DNA of 64,000 bases from Candidatus Peregrinibacteria bacterium RIFOXYA2_FULL_41_18 (GCA_001788795.1 MFXH01000016.1:1-64000), one strand, 5' to 3'; counted from the first letter of the stretch, positions 23,245 through 32,481 are shown. Notes: generated from the sequence alone by a model not told the origin. Translations and numbers: made by a program.

Positions 23245-26200
23245 ATGTTTAAACCGGTAGATCCGAAGCAGTCTTTCCCTATAATGGAAGAAAAACTCAT
23301 AAAGCATTGGAAAAAAGAGAAAATATTTGAAAAATCCATTTCTACCAAATCCAAGAAAAAAGAATATGTATTCTATGATGGCCCTCCGTTTGCAACCGGC
23401 CTTCCTCATTACGGCCATATACTTGCAGGTACGTTAAAGGATGTCACACCAAGATACTGGACAATGCGCGGATATAGAATAGAGAGGAAATTCGGATGGG
23501 ATTGCCATGGCCTTCCTGTCGAATATGAAGTCGAGAAAGAACTTGGACTCTCCGGCAAAAAAGATATTGAAGAAAAATACGGCGTACATGAATTCTGTGA
23601 GAAATGCCGCTCGATAGTTCTCCGTTATACAAAAGAATGGGAAGAAACCGTCGATAGAATGGGCAGATGGGTGGACTTCCGAAACGACTACAAAACAATG
23701 AGTCCGGAATATATGGAAACGATCTGGTGGGTTTTTCGTCAATTATGGGACAAGGGACTTCTTTATGAAGGCCATAAGCCGATGCATATATGTCCGCGTT
23801 GCGTAACACCTCTTTCCAATTTCGAGGTAACACAAGGCTACAAAGACATCACTGACCAAACAGTTACAGCCAAGTTCAAACTGGATGGAGAAGAAAATAC
23901 TTACATATTGGCATGGACGACAACTCCTTGGACGCTTGGAGGCAACTTCTTTTTGGCGGTAGGGAAGAATATAGAGTATGTAAAAATCGAACTTGATGGC
24001 GAAAAATTCATTTTAGCAAAAGACTTGCTAGCAAAAGTTGTAGGTCAAAAAGAATACAAGCTGCTGAAAACCTTCAAGGGCTCCGAACTCGAAGGCAAAA
24101 CCTACGAACCTCTACTTCCATATTACGCCCATACCAAGAAGGAAGGCGGATTCAAGGTTTTAACTGCGAATTTTGTTTCAACCGAAGACGGAACTGGAAT
24201 CGTACATATTGCTGGAGGATTCGGTGAGGACGATATGCTTCTAACGCAAAAACAGGGATTCCCGATAATTCAACACGTCGGAATGGATGGGAGATTCAAG
24301 CCGGAAGTAAAAGACTTCGCAGGCGAAGAAGTGAAGCCAACAGACGATCCAATGAAAACAGATCGTAAGATGGTCGAATTCTTAAAGTCCAAAAACAAAG
24401 TATTCAAAGCCGAAACTTACCGCCATTCATATCCACACTGCTGGAGATGCGATTCGCCGCTACTCAACTATTCGACAACATCTTGGTTTGTAAAAGTAAT
24501 GGACATAAAAGCAAAAATGCTAAAAGCGAACCAAAAGATCAACTGGGTTCCGGATCACCTGAAAAACGGCCGTTTTGGCGACTGGCTTGAGAATGCTCGC
24601 GACTGGTGCATCAGTAGAAATCGGTTCTGGGGCGCACCTTTGCCTATATGGCGCGCTGAAGATGGAGAATGTATATGCATAGGTTCGATAAAAGAGCTCG
24701 AGAAGCTTTCTGGCAAAAAAGTAACAGATTTGCACAAGCATTATGTGGACAAAATAGAATTCAAAAAGAATGGAAAAATTTACAAACGAGTTCCGGAAGT
24801 TTTGGACTGCTGGTTTGAATCCGGTTCAATGCCTTATGCGCAAGAACATTATCCGTTTCAAAACAAAGCGAAATTCGAACGCAATTTTCCGGCTAAATTC
24901 ATAGCTGAAGGCTTGGATCAAACAAGAGGATGGTTCTATACGCTCGTCGTACTCGGAACTGCACTTTTCAATACAAGTCCTTTCAAGAATGTAATTGTAA
25001 ACGGACTCGTGCTTGCCGAAGATGGCAAGAAGATGAGTAAGAGACTGAAAAACTACCCGGAACCCGGTCTTGTATTCGACAAATATGGCGCAGACGCACT
25101 TCGCTTCTACATGATGAATTCACCGGTAGTAAAAGCCGAAGTATTAAGGTTTTCGGAAAAAGGAGTTGAAGAGGTTGTAAAAAGTACGCTACTGCCATTG
25201 TGGAACTCTTATAGTTTCTTCGTGACCTATGCCAATATCGATAAATGGACACCTAAGAAGACAGCGCGCATAACAAACAAACTTGATAAATGGATTCTTT
25301 CAGAACTGCAAATTTTGATAAAAGATGTTACAAAACAAATGGATGCCTACGATCTGCAAAAAGCAACAGATCCACTTCAGCAATTTATAGACAATTTAAC
25401 AAACTGGTACATAAGAAGATCCAGAAGGAGATTCTGGAAAAACGAAAATGATTCCGACAAAAATTCCGCATACAAAACCCTTCACGAAGTTCTAACAACA
25501 GTATCAAAAGTATTGGCACCTTTCTGCCCGTTCATAAGCGAAGAAATATTCCGCAATTTAACCGGCAAAGAATCTGTTCATCTTGAAGATTGGCCGAAAG
25601 CAAAAGAAGCACTAATAGATAAGAAGCTCAGCCAAGAAATCGCAGTAACTCGCGCAATAGTCACTCTTGGACACGGAGTAAGAGCGCAGAAACAGATAAA
25701 AGTTCGCCAACCTCTGAAAAAAGTCAGAGTCGCCCTGCCGAAACACCTGCATACAAAGTTCGAAGACAATGTGATCAAAGAAGAGCTCAATGTAAAAGAG
25801 TTCGAAATCCTCAAAGATGCTTCACTTGTTGCGGAAATGAAGGTAACACCAAACGCGAAAATTCTAGGTCCGAAATTCGGAGGAAAGGTACAAGAAATAA
25901 TCAAACTTGCTCGCGAGGGCAAATTCGAAATCAAAGGCGACAAGGTGAAAATTGCCGGAATCGAACTCTCAGGCGAAGAAGTCCAACTCGGCTACCAAGG
26001 CCGCGAAGGATTCGATGTTGCAAGCGAAAACGGAATCGTAGTTGCACTAGACACAACAATTACGGAAGAATTGAAACAAGAGGGGATAGCGCGCGACATC
26101 ATTAGATCAATACAAGACATGAGAAAAGAAGCCGAATACGAAGTATCCGATCGCATATTCGTAGCCATAGACGCAAAAAACGAAGTCCTAAAGGCCGTTA

Positions 26201-26334
26201 TAAAATTCGAGCACTATATAAGCGGTGAAACTCTTGCCAATAAAATAGCCGATACCATTCAAGGCAGCGAATGGGATCTCGAAAAAGAGCTCGATATCGA
26301 AGGTGAAAAAATCAAAATTGCTCTTCGCCGATAA
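23245..26334 (+). CDS. ileS: Isoleucyl-tRNA synthetase, type 2-like
   Basis: 1029 residues from the ATG at 23245; in-frame codons further upstream translate the T-box leader and are not coding. HYGH (about 54-57) follows DGPPFATGLP, then GWDCHGLPVEYEVEKELGL. The editing domain has TTTPWTLGGNFFLAVG, and KMSKR is near residue 597 (EDGKKMSKRLKNYPEP). The tRNA-binding region and a long C-terminal extension (about 850-1029) follow. The HYGH/KMSKR combination and the C-terminal extension are features of the eukaryote-like IleS2 group, often less sensitive to mupirocin; this subgroup call is inference. The 3' end overlaps the convergent gene at 26312 by 23 nt. Confidence 0.97.
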   Translation: MFKPVDPKQSFPIMEEKLIKHWKKEKIFEKSISTKSKKKEYVFYDGPPFATGLPHYGHILAGTLKDVTPRYWTMRGYRIERKFGWDCHGLPVEYEVEKELGLSGKKDIEEKYGVHEFCEKCRSIVLRYTKEWEETVDRMGRWVDFRNDYKTMSPEYMETIWWVFRQLWDKGLLYEGHKPMHICPRCVTPLSNFEVTQGYKDITDQTVTAKFKLDGEENTYILAWTTTPWTLGGNFFLAVGKNIEYVKIELDGEKFILAKDLLAKVVGQKEYKLLKTFKGSELEGKTYEPLLPYYAHTKKEGGFKVLTANFVSTEDGTGIVHIAGGFGEDDMLLTQKQGFPIIQHVGMDGRFKPEVKDFAGEEVKPTDDPMKTDRKMVEFLKSKNKVFKAETYRHSYPHCWRCDSPLLNYSTTSWFVKVMDIKAKMLKANQKINWVPDHLKNGRFGDWLENARDWCISRNRFWGAPLPIWRAEDGECICIGSIKELEKLSGKKVTDLHKHYVDKIEFKKNGKIYKRVPEVLDCWFESGSMPYAQEHYPFQNKAKFERNFPAKFIAEGLDQTRGWFYTLVVLGTALFNTSPFKNVIVNGLVLAEDGKKMSKRLKNYPEPGLVFDKYGADALRFYMMNSPVVKAEVLRFSEKGVEEVVKSTLLPLWNSYSFFVTYANIDKWTPKKTARITNKLDKWILSELQILIKDVTKQMDAYDLQKATDPLQQFIDNLTNWYIRRSRRRFWKNENDSDKNSAYKTLHEVLTTVSKVLAPFCPFISEEIFRNLTGKESVHLEDWPKAKEALIDKKLSQEIAVTRAIVTLGHGVRAQKQIKVRQPLKKVRVALPKHLHTKFEDNVIKEELNVKEFEILKDASLVAEMKVTPNAKILGPKFGGKVQEIIKLAREGKFEIKGDKVKIAGIELSGEEVQLGYQGREGFDVASENGIVVALDTTITEELKQEGIARDIIRSIQDMRKEAEYEVSDRIFVAIDAKNEVLKAVIKFEHYISGETLANKIADTIQGSEWDLEKELDIEGEKIKIALRR

Positions 26335-26998
26335 AAGTCGCATAAAATTCCCAGTCCAAAATATCCTTACCGGCATTATCTCGGCATGATGCGAATGCAA
26401 TTTTCTCTTTTGCAACATACTTATCAGAATCAGCAAAAGTAAACTCGCCAATCGCTATACCAAATGGTGTCGACAATACACCCGAATCAACAACAGAATC
26501 GGGACGATAAGTCCTTCTACCAATAAATTCAGCCCATTTCCAAGGGGGATCCATCTCGGTTATCGGATTCCCGTTTGGAGATGGATAAAAAAACTCTTTT
26601 CTTATGCCAACAACAGTATTGCCTCCATTAATAAAAGCACCCCATTTCGGATAAATAGGTCTGCTTAAAAGACCTCTCCTGAAACAAATACCAGCAGGCT
26701 TTCTATCTATAACAGGCATATAAACAGGGTGACTGCTGTCTGAACTTGGCGCAGCCGGCAAGACCAACGAAACAGCTCTATCAACAAAAACTTTTCTAAA
26801 AAAATCCGTCTTATCGTCAATCCTGTCCGCAACAAGAAAATAATTACTCAAAGCGCATCTAAAAGCAGCACGCAAATTTCTTACCTTCCCGTCATCTAAA
26901 TTGCAAGTATTAACATTATGATCAAGAAAAGCTCTTCTTGTGCGGTCCTTTTTAAGCTTGTCTAACGAAGGTCTTTGTAATTTAAACTCAATTCCCAA
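26312..26998 (-). CDS. Hypothetical protein, start uncertain
   Basis: About 228 residues, not recognised. The frame is open from 27028 but has no ATG; the best start is TTG at 26998 (GIEFKLQRPSLDKLKKDR). Near the middle are several aromatic/Gly/Pro-rich loops (CFRRGLLSRPIYPKWGAF, PPWKWAEFIGRRTYRP), and the C-terminus reads DWEFYATFIGEEQF. There is no signal peptide or membrane segment. It overlaps the ileS 3' end by 23 nt in the convergent direction. The lack of a good start could mean a truncated remnant or rare TTG use. Confidence 0.5.
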   Translation of the reverse strand: MGIEFKLQRPSLDKLKKDRTRRAFLDHNVNTCNLDDGKVRNLRAAFRCALSNYFLVADRIDDKTDFFRKVFVDRAVSLVLPAAPSSDSSHPVYMPVIDRKPAGICFRRGLLSRPIYPKWGAFINGGNTVVGIRKEFFYPSPNGNPITEMDPPWKWAEFIGRRTYRPDSVVDSGVLSTPFGIAIGEFTFADSDKYVAKEKIAFASCRDNAGKDILDWEFYATFIGEEQF

Positions 26999-27053
26999 CT
27001 TTTTGGATTTAAAAGATTCAAGAGTCCATCAATTTAATGAAAACCAATAGAAA

Positions 27054-27082
27054 TTGCAATCCGAATCAATAACAAGTAAAAT
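27054..27082 (+). promoter_or_regulatory. Sigma-70 promoter
   Basis: TTGCAA (27054-27059), 17-nt spacer, TAAAAT (27077-27082), giving a leader of about 20 nt to the ATG at 27109. Confidence 0.65.
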
Positions 27083-27108
27083 CCAGACAGACAATAAAAA
27101 CAAAATCT

Positions 27109-27477
27109 ATGCTAAAAAGAACAGCTTTAGCAGTCGGCATGAATATGGGAGCGCTATGGGCGGTATCCATGATTCTCGACAAATTCAACTACGAAGGAGG
27201 ATTGGTATTCCTATTGGTATCGGGAATAATTATGGGAATATTAAATTCCTGCATGAAACCTGTAATAAAACTGCTTTCATTCCCGTTAATATTCTTCAGC
27301 GCAGGATTGTTTTTGATGGTAATTAATGCACTGATTTTGTGGATGTTGGACTACGCATTGGAAGTTCTGGATTTTACAGGAGTAGACCTAAACATTGAAG
27401 GCACCTTGACTTATTTATGGGCGGCTATTATCTTTGGCGTCGTGAATTGGTTCGAACGATGGGTCTTAAAGGAGTAA
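27109..27477 (+). CDS. Phage holin family 4 (YvlD-like) membrane protein
   Basis: 122 residues with four hydrophobic helices. The NSCMKPVIKLLSFPLIFFSAGLF segment contains the 'N...KP....L..P......GL' signature of the phage holin family 4 superfamily (YvlD). Despite the name, chromosomal members are small inner-membrane proteins of unknown role and not lysis factors. It heads a run of membrane and secretion genes (secG, peptide-binding protein). Confidence 0.8.
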   Translation: MLKRTALAVGMNMGALWAVSMILDKFNYEGGLVFLLVSGIIMGILNSCMKPVIKLLSFPLIFFSAGLFLMVINALILWMLDYALEVLDFTGVDLNIEGTLTYLWAAIIFGVVNWFERWVLKE

Positions 27478-27480
27478 TCC

Positions 27481-27527
27481 ACAAGTCTCCATTCTGCATT
27501 TCTACAATCTATAATCTCCAATCTTCC
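27481..27527 (+). repeat. ATCT-family ladder repeat forming the secG leader
   Basis: TCTCCATTCTGCATTTCTAC, AATCTATAATCTCCAATCTTCC, ending at the secG ATG; related to 21027-21086. It contains a TATAAT (27510-27515) that could act as a -10 box. Confidence 0.55.
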
Positions 27528-27743
27528 ATGAAAACAGCTTTACTGGCAGCACACATAACAGTTTCAATTCTATTGATATTCGCAATACTCATACAGCAAA
27601 GAGGTACGGGCTTATCTGCAACTTTTGGAGGCGGAGGAAATTTCTATGCGACAAAAAGAGGAGCCGAGAAAATTCTAAGCAAAATCACAATAGTTTTAGC
27701 AATCCTATTCGCAGGTTTGTCACTTGGAATGCTTTTTGTATAA
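27528..27743 (+). CDS. secG: Preprotein translocase subunit SecG
   Basis: 71 residues: two membrane helices (AHITVSILLIFAILIQQ and ITIVLAILFAGLSLGMLF) joined by a loop GTGLSATFGGGGNFYATKRG, the hallmark SecG loop. It assists SecYE in protein export. The start is ATG 27528, and the upstream codons in frame belong to the preceding gene and its spacer. Confidence 0.92.
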   Translation: MKTALLAAHITVSILLIFAILIQQRGTGLSATFGGGGNFYATKRGAEKILSKITIVLAILFAGLSLGMLFV

Positions 27744-27779
27744 ATACTCGAAACATTCCATTAATAGCTTCGCGCTAGT

Positions 27780-29474
27780 ATGAAAAAAATCAAAAAACTC
27801 CTAGACTTCTTTAAGGCGATTTTCCGCTTGTGCATCAAGACGATAAGATCTTTTTCAAGTAAGGAAAAAATATCTTCAATCGTAGTTATACTAGTGATGC
27901 TTGTTATTATAATACCGCCTATATTCAGAGACGAACGGACTTCGGACGTAACAGAAGGAACAGACAATACGGCAACCCTATACTCGGAAGGCTTGATAGG
28001 ACAAATAATACATCTCAACCCAGTATTCACGGAATTCAACGAAGTTGATCAAGATATAAGCAACCTTATTTTCTCAGGTCTTAGTAAATACAATCAATCA
28101 GAAGGGACTGTCGTTGAAGACATAGCAACACATACGCTAAGCGAAGATAAAAAAACCTATACTTTCACTCTCAAAAACAACATTTATTGGCACGATGGAG
28201 TAGAGGTAACGGCAGAAGATGTATATTTCACATATAATGACGTAATTCAGAGTACCGACTTCCAGAATCCAATACTCAGAGCAAATTTCGAAGGAGTAGA
28301 GATTGAAATGATTGATAGTAGAACAATTACTTTTACTCTCGATCAGCCTAACTCTTTCTTTTTTACGCATACAACCGTAGGACTTCTCCCAAAACATATA
28401 CTTGGAGAAACTCCGATAACAGAGCTGGATACAAGCGATTTTAACAAAAATCCGATTGGAACAGGGCCTTATAAGGTAACAACAGGATACGAAAGCGTAT
28501 CTGATACCGAACAGGTTGTCGAACTGGAAATTTTCAATCAGTATTATGGGGATATGCCGAAGATAACAAATATAAGATTCCACACATTCCCTGACCTAGA
28601 AACATTGCTGGAAAACGAAGGTCAATGGCATGGAACAGCAAGAATACCAAAATATTTGCTTATACAGGCTCAGACAGACAGATTATCCGCATATCAATAT
28701 GAACTTCCTCAATACACAGCATTGTTCATAAATACAGATGCGCAATATCTTACGAAGAAAAACGTAAGACTCGCCATCTCGAAAGCAATAGACAAAGGCT
28801 ATCTCATAGAACAAATAGGATATTCGAAAGCAATAGACACTCCTCTGCTAGAGCTGAACCAAGAAGACTGGATTCATCAAACGGACATTGAACAAGCTCA
28901 AGGGGCATTATATGACGCAGAATGGTATTTAAACGACGAAGGAATCAGGGAAAACTACGAGGGAGAAACTTTAACACTAAGATTACTAAGAAGAACTTTT
29001 ACAGATCCAAACCAAGAACAGGTATCGTCTATGACAGCGGAAATCATAAAAACTCAATTGGCGAATATCGGCATAGAAGTCGTAATAGAAGCCTATGATA
29101 ATGAAACCTTACAGGAAAAAATCGAAGCAAGAGATTACGATTTGCTTTTATACGGCCAGAACTTAGGCTATAATCTCGACACCTATTCTTACTGGCACTC
29201 AAGCCAAGCTACGGAATACGGATTGAATCTTTCAAATTACAGGAACCCGAACGCAGACGCGACAATCGAGAAGATCAGACAAACATTCGATGAAACGGAA
29301 AGGACGGACCTCATGAACGACCTAGCTGAAACAATCGAAGAAGACGTACCGGCGGTATTCCTATACACCCCAAGTTATTACTTCTTAGTGGACGAAAGAG
29401 TAAAAGGGATAGAAATAGACAACTTAAGATTCCCTTCAGACAGATTCAGCAACATATCAAATTGGTACTTTTAA
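27780..29474 (+). CDS. Membrane-anchored peptide ABC transporter substrate-binding protein (family 5)
   Basis: 564 residues. Residues about 33-50 (IVVILVMLVIIIPPIF) form an uncleaved anchor. The rest is a solute-binding protein of the DppA/OppA family: LNPVFTEFNEVDQDISNLIF, the WHDGVEVTAEDVYFTYN motif, NPIGTGPYKV, and a C-terminal VKGIEIDNLRFPSDRFSN. It binds peptides or a similar ligand outside the cytoplasmic membrane. No permease or ATPase genes are adjacent, so partners must be elsewhere. It sits between secG and rplI. Confidence 0.9.
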   Translation: MKKIKKLLDFFKAIFRLCIKTIRSFSSKEKISSIVVILVMLVIIIPPIFRDERTSDVTEGTDNTATLYSEGLIGQIIHLNPVFTEFNEVDQDISNLIFSGLSKYNQSEGTVVEDIATHTLSEDKKTYTFTLKNNIYWHDGVEVTAEDVYFTYNDVIQSTDFQNPILRANFEGVEIEMIDSRTITFTLDQPNSFFFTHTTVGLLPKHILGETPITELDTSDFNKNPIGTGPYKVTTGYESVSDTEQVVELEIFNQYYGDMPKITNIRFHTFPDLETLLENEGQWHGTARIPKYLLIQAQTDRLSAYQYELPQYTALFINTDAQYLTKKNVRLAISKAIDKGYLIEQIGYSKAIDTPLLELNQEDWIHQTDIEQAQGALYDAEWYLNDEGIRENYEGETLTLRLLRRTFTDPNQEQVSSMTAEIIKTQLANIGIEVVIEAYDNETLQEKIEARDYDLLLYGQNLGYNLDTYSYWHSSQATEYGLNLSNYRNPNADATIEKIRQTFDETERTDLMNDLAETIEEDVPAVFLYTPSYYFLVDERVKGIEIDNLRFPSDRFSNISNWYF

Positions 29475-29484
29475 TCTAAATAAT

Positions 29485-29931
29485 ATGCAAGCAATATTCA
29501 TTCGCGACATCAAAGGCATCGCCCGAAAAAATGATGTCAAAAACGTAAAACCGGGCTATCTGCACAACTATCTTATACCAAACGGTTTGGCTATTCCTGC
29601 AACACCTGAGAAGTTGAAATATATCGCAGATAAGAAATCAAAAGAAGCTCTAAGAATAGAAGAATTGGAAAAGAACGCAGCAGATGTCGAGAAAAAACTT
29701 TCTAAAGCAAAAATCGTAATCAAGGGAGATGGTACGGAAAAAGGCAAGTTGTACGCATCTATAACGGAAAAAGACATCGTAAATGCTGTTAAAGAACAGG
29801 CAAAAATCGAACTGGGTATCGACAATATTAAGATGGGCAAACACATCAAGACAACAGGCGCTCATGAAATAGAGATCGTATTACCTCAAGACCACAAGGC
29901 AACCTTGAAGGTTACAGTAGAGACTAAATAA
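29485..29931 (+). CDS. rplI: Large ribosomal subunit protein bL9
   Basis: 148 residues. The N-domain reads MQAIFIRDIKGIARKNDV, then VKPGYLHNYLIPNGLA, the bL9 signature. A long connecting helix (EELEKNAADVEKKLSKAK) leads to a C-domain with KLYASITEKDIVNAVKEQ. The length equals E. coli L9 (149). bL9 is reported missing from several CPR lineages such as Microgenomates, so its presence helps place the organism. It starts 10 nt after the peptide-binding protein gene. Confidence 0.96.
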   Translation: MQAIFIRDIKGIARKNDVKNVKPGYLHNYLIPNGLAIPATPEKLKYIADKKSKEALRIEELEKNAADVEKKLSKAKIVIKGDGTEKGKLYASITEKDIVNAVKEQAKIELGIDNIKMGKHIKTTGAHEIEIVLPQDHKATLKVTVETK

Positions 29932-29946
29932 CCACGCCCGAAGGTC

Positions 29947-29977
29947 GCTTATTATAAGCCTGTTTGCGCATGCAAAC
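29947..29977 (+). repeat. Paired-hairpin intergenic element, copy C
   Basis: Perfect palindrome GCTTATTATAAGC (29947-29959), containing the ATTATAAGC core, followed by hairpin 2 GTTTGC-GCAT-GCAAAC (29962-29977). It lies upstream of ruvX. Hairpin 1 is not clear in this copy. Confidence 0.7.
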
Positions 29978-30000
29978 ACCACTCGAAACTTGCGCGATAT

Positions 30001-30006
30001 TATAAT
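30001..30006 (+). promoter_or_regulatory. -10 box of ruvX
   Basis: TATAAT ending 5 nt before the ATG at 30012, after TTGCGCGATAT. This predicts a leaderless transcript. No -35 box is evident. Confidence 0.5.
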
Positions 30007-30011
30007 TCCTT

Positions 30012-30422
30012 ATGGATAAAATTCTTGGCTTAGATTACGGGAAACGCCGAACGGGCGTCGCAATAAGCGATGGCACTCATAGCATAGCGTTCACACGAAA
30101 CACGATATCTTTTAATAAAGAAGAGGCTGTTCTGAAAGAAATCGAAAAAATTTGTAAAATTGAAAATGTATCAAAAATCGTAATCGGATTACCTTGCAAT
30201 ATGAGCGGAGAATACACCCCTCAGACTGAAGAAACATTGGCATTTGCCGAAAGACTGAAGAAACATACCGGAGAACGAGAAATAGAAATGTTCGACGAAC
30301 GCCTAAGCAGTCTTCAAGCCGAAAAAGCATTGGTAGATAAAAAAATGAAGAAGTACTCTGAAATAGATTCAATAGCGGCTCAAATTATTTTGCAGGCTTA
30401 CTTAGATAAACATAGATCTTAA
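30012..30422 (+). CDS. ruvX: Putative pre-16S rRNA nuclease / Holliday junction resolvase-like RuvX
   Basis: 136 residues of the YqgF/RuvX family with an RNase H-like fold: ILGLDYGKRRTGVAISD (first catalytic Asp), VIGLPCNMSGEYTPQTEE, MFDERLSSLQAEKAL (Glu) and EIDSIAAQIILQAYLD (last Asp). The length is typical (about 138). In E. coli it acts in 16S rRNA 5' end maturation. Confidence 0.93.
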   Translation: MDKILGLDYGKRRTGVAISDGTHSIAFTRNTISFNKEEAVLKEIEKICKIENVSKIVIGLPCNMSGEYTPQTEETLAFAERLKKHTGEREIEMFDERLSSLQAEKALVDKKMKKYSEIDSIAAQIILQAYLDKHRS

Positions 30423-30434
30423 AACGATATATAT

Positions 30435-30641
30435 ATGACAATAAACGGCGTACCAGAAGGAGTAGACGTAGAAATTTATCATTCCGGATTTCAGAATCCA
30501 ATTATGACTGCAGAATGCGCACAAGGAAGACCTGAAACGACAAGAGATAACGCACCAGATGTACTTCAATGTATGAGAGAAGGAATGGGCCTAGGAATGA
30601 CGGCCTCATGCTTTGACCTTCCGGAACATCTTAGAGATTAA
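30435..30641 (+). CDS. Small hypothetical protein
   Basis: 68 residues, 12 nt after ruvX, acidic with three cysteines (TAECAQG, VLQCMREG, TASCFDLP). No family is recognised. Its 3' end overlaps the convergent gene at 30606 by 36 nt. Placement directly behind ruvX and composition make it plausible, but the evidence is weak. Confidence 0.4.
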   Translation: MTINGVPEGVDVEIYHSGFQNPIMTAECAQGRPETTRDNAPDVLQCMREGMGLGMTASCFDLPEHLRD

Positions 30642-30884
30642 TAAGACCGGTAGAGATCCATAAATCATCAAAAGACCATAATTTATAAAATCTATAAAAT
30701 CATTTGTCGTATAAGTAAGTGCATCGTGAAAATCACTGAAACCAAGCTGATACCCACCATCCCAATAATCATTAGGTCCCCATTCTTCCCAGAAAGTATA
30801 GCTGATAAACACTGGGAGTTTTCGTATGAAAAAAATCGCAATAATAAATACAGCCAGTAGACCTACGGTTTTCAAGATTTTCAT
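30606..30884 (-). CDS. Small two-helix membrane protein
   Basis: 92 residues. There is an N-terminal helix (TVGLLAVFIIAIFFIRKL), an aromatic acidic extracytoplasmic loop (YTFWEEWGPNDYWDGGYQLG) and a second helix (FINYGLLMIYGSLPVLLI) before a basic tail (KMFRKVKA). No family is recognised. It starts 2 nt after the pgk stop, so it is the last gene of the ribE-ribH-pgk transcript. Confidence 0.6.
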   Translation of the reverse strand: MKILKTVGLLAVFIIAIFFIRKLPVFISYTFWEEWGPNDYWDGGYQLGFSDFHDALTYTTNDFIDFINYGLLMIYGSLPVLLISKMFRKVKA

Positions 30885-30886
30885 AT

Positions 30887-32071
30887 CTATTTCTTAAGTA
30901 TCTTTACTCCGGGAAGTTCTTTCCCTTCAAGAAACTCCAACATCGCACCGCCTCCGGTAGAAATATGCGTGAAGCTCTCTTTTGGTATCCCAAATTTATT
31001 TATGGCATCAATAGTATCTCCACCGCCAAGAATCGTCACACCCTTACAATCGGCAACAGCTTGGGCAATCTTGCACGTCCCATTTGCGAAAGGGGAGTAC
31101 TCATACAATCCAACCGGACCATTCCATATAACAGTACCGGCGGTTTTAATCACTTCGCAGAATCTCTCAATGGATTTTTCACCTATATCAAAAATCTTCA
31201 TATCTCCATCTATATCATGAACCGGAACATGAATAGTTTCGGCAACTTCACTAATTTCACTGGCAACAATACTGTCTGAAGGAAGTATAAATTTTTCCTG
31301 CGCCTTTTCCGCGCTCAACATAATTTCACGCGCAATATCGGCCTTATCGAACTCGCACAAAGACTTCCCGACATTATGCCCAGCAGCATGAAGGAATGTA
31401 TTAGCCAATCCTCCACCAATCAAAAAAGCATCAGCCTTGCCGATAAAATTCTTAAGAACACCTATCTTCGTATCTATCTTCGCACCTCCCATAATCAATA
31501 CAATAGGCCTCTTAGGGGACTCAAGAAGCGCAGAAAGCACCTCTATCTCCCTTTCGAGGAGCAACCCCGCATAAGCAGGCAGAAAATCAGCAAGACCGAC
31601 AGTTGTTGCATGCGCCCTGTGAACAGTCCCGAAAGCATCGCTGACAAAAACATCACCAAGCGCAGCTATTTGAGAAGTAAACTCACGATCATTCATTTCC
31701 TCACCATGATAAAAACGCGTATTTTCAAGAACCAAAATTTCACCATCTTTCATCGTATTAACCATATATTTCACCCCTTCGCCTATACACTCATGAACTT
31801 TTTTAACAGGCATCGCGATAATATCGGATAATTTTCTCGCAACTTTATCCAGCCTTAAATCATCCATAACTTTACCCTTGGGTCGTCCCATATGTGACAT
31901 AACAATCACTCGCGCACCGCGCTCAACAAGATGCTTGATAGTGGGAACAGCCTCTCGAATCCTCGTATCATCGGTTACATCACCGTTATCATCAATAGGC
32001 ACGTTAAAATCAACTCTTAGAAGAACTCTTTTTCCTTTCGGATCTAAGTCGTGGAGAGTTTTTAGCTTCAT
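30887..32071 (-). CDS. pgk: Phosphoglycerate kinase
   Basis: 394 residues, typical for bacterial PGK. Signatures: GKRVLLRVDFNVPIDDNG, VIVMSHMGRPKG, LLEREIEVLSALLESPKRP, MGGAKIDTKIGVL, GPVGLYEYSPFANGTC, GGGDTIDAINKFG and ISTGGGAMLEFLEGKELPGV. It makes ATP from 1,3-bisphosphoglycerate in the cytoplasm. Its start overlaps the ribH 3' end by 62 nt in a different frame on the same strand, an unusually long overlap. The start cannot move inward without losing the conserved N-terminus. Confidence 0.97.
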   Translation of the reverse strand: MKLKTLHDLDPKGKRVLLRVDFNVPIDDNGDVTDDTRIREAVPTIKHLVERGARVIVMSHMGRPKGKVMDDLRLDKVARKLSDIIAMPVKKVHECIGEGVKYMVNTMKDGEILVLENTRFYHGEEMNDREFTSQIAALGDVFVSDAFGTVHRAHATTVGLADFLPAYAGLLLEREIEVLSALLESPKRPIVLIMGGAKIDTKIGVLKNFIGKADAFLIGGGLANTFLHAAGHNVGKSLCEFDKADIAREIMLSAEKAQEKFILPSDSIVASEISEVAETIHVPVHDIDGDMKIFDIGEKSIERFCEVIKTAGTVIWNGPVGLYEYSPFANGTCKIAQAVADCKGVTILGGGDTIDAINKFGIPKESFTHISTGGGAMLEFLEGKELPGVKILKK

Positions 32072-32456
32072 TTTTGTTTAAATTAAGGAGTTTAAAAGCC
32101 ACCTGAGCGGCATTATAGCCTTTTTCAACACGCATAAGCGCATCTCCCATTTTTGTAACCATCAAAACCTCAAAAACAATCGGAACATCTGTCGCAAGCT
32201 GAACTCTCATTATTCCGTCCACACAAGACCTGCAAACCATATCGTAATGATCTGTTTTACCTTTTATGAGACATCCGAGAGCAATAATTACTGTACATTT
32301 TTTGGACAATTTTTTAGCCATCAAAGGGATCTCAAAAGCTCCGGGAACTCGTACGATCTTATATTCAAGCTTAAGCTCGCGAAGCCCACGCTCGCAGCTC
32401 TCAAGAAGCTTCTCGGTAACGAAATCATTGAATTCTGAAACTATTACGCCTATCAT
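32010..32456 (-). CDS. ribH: 6,7-dimethyl-8-ribityllumazine synthase
   Basis: 148 residues. It joins ArP and DHBP into lumazine in riboflavin synthesis. Signatures: VSEFNDFVTEKLLESCERGL, VPGAFEIPLMAKKL, ALGCLIKGKTDHYDMVC (catalytic His) and DVPIVFEVLMVTKMGDAL. A standard RibH ends near AFKLLNLNKNEA; the remaining 18 residues are a basic tail (RLRSERKKSSSKS) read out of frame from the pgk 5' end. Together with ribE only the last two pathway steps are visible. Confidence 0.94.
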   Translation of the reverse strand: MIGVIVSEFNDFVTEKLLESCERGLRELKLEYKIVRVPGAFEIPLMAKKLSKKCTVIIALGCLIKGKTDHYDMVCRSCVDGIMRVQLATDVPIVFEVLMVTKMGDALMRVEKGYNAAQVAFKLLNLNKNEAKNSPRLRSERKKSSSKS

Positions 32457-32481
32457 ATAAAATTTCTTTCTTTAAGCCATA

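Noticed and set aside
27109..27477. Prophage holin indicating a phage region
   Set aside because: The family is also chromosomal (YvlD), and no phage structural, lysis or integrase genes are near.
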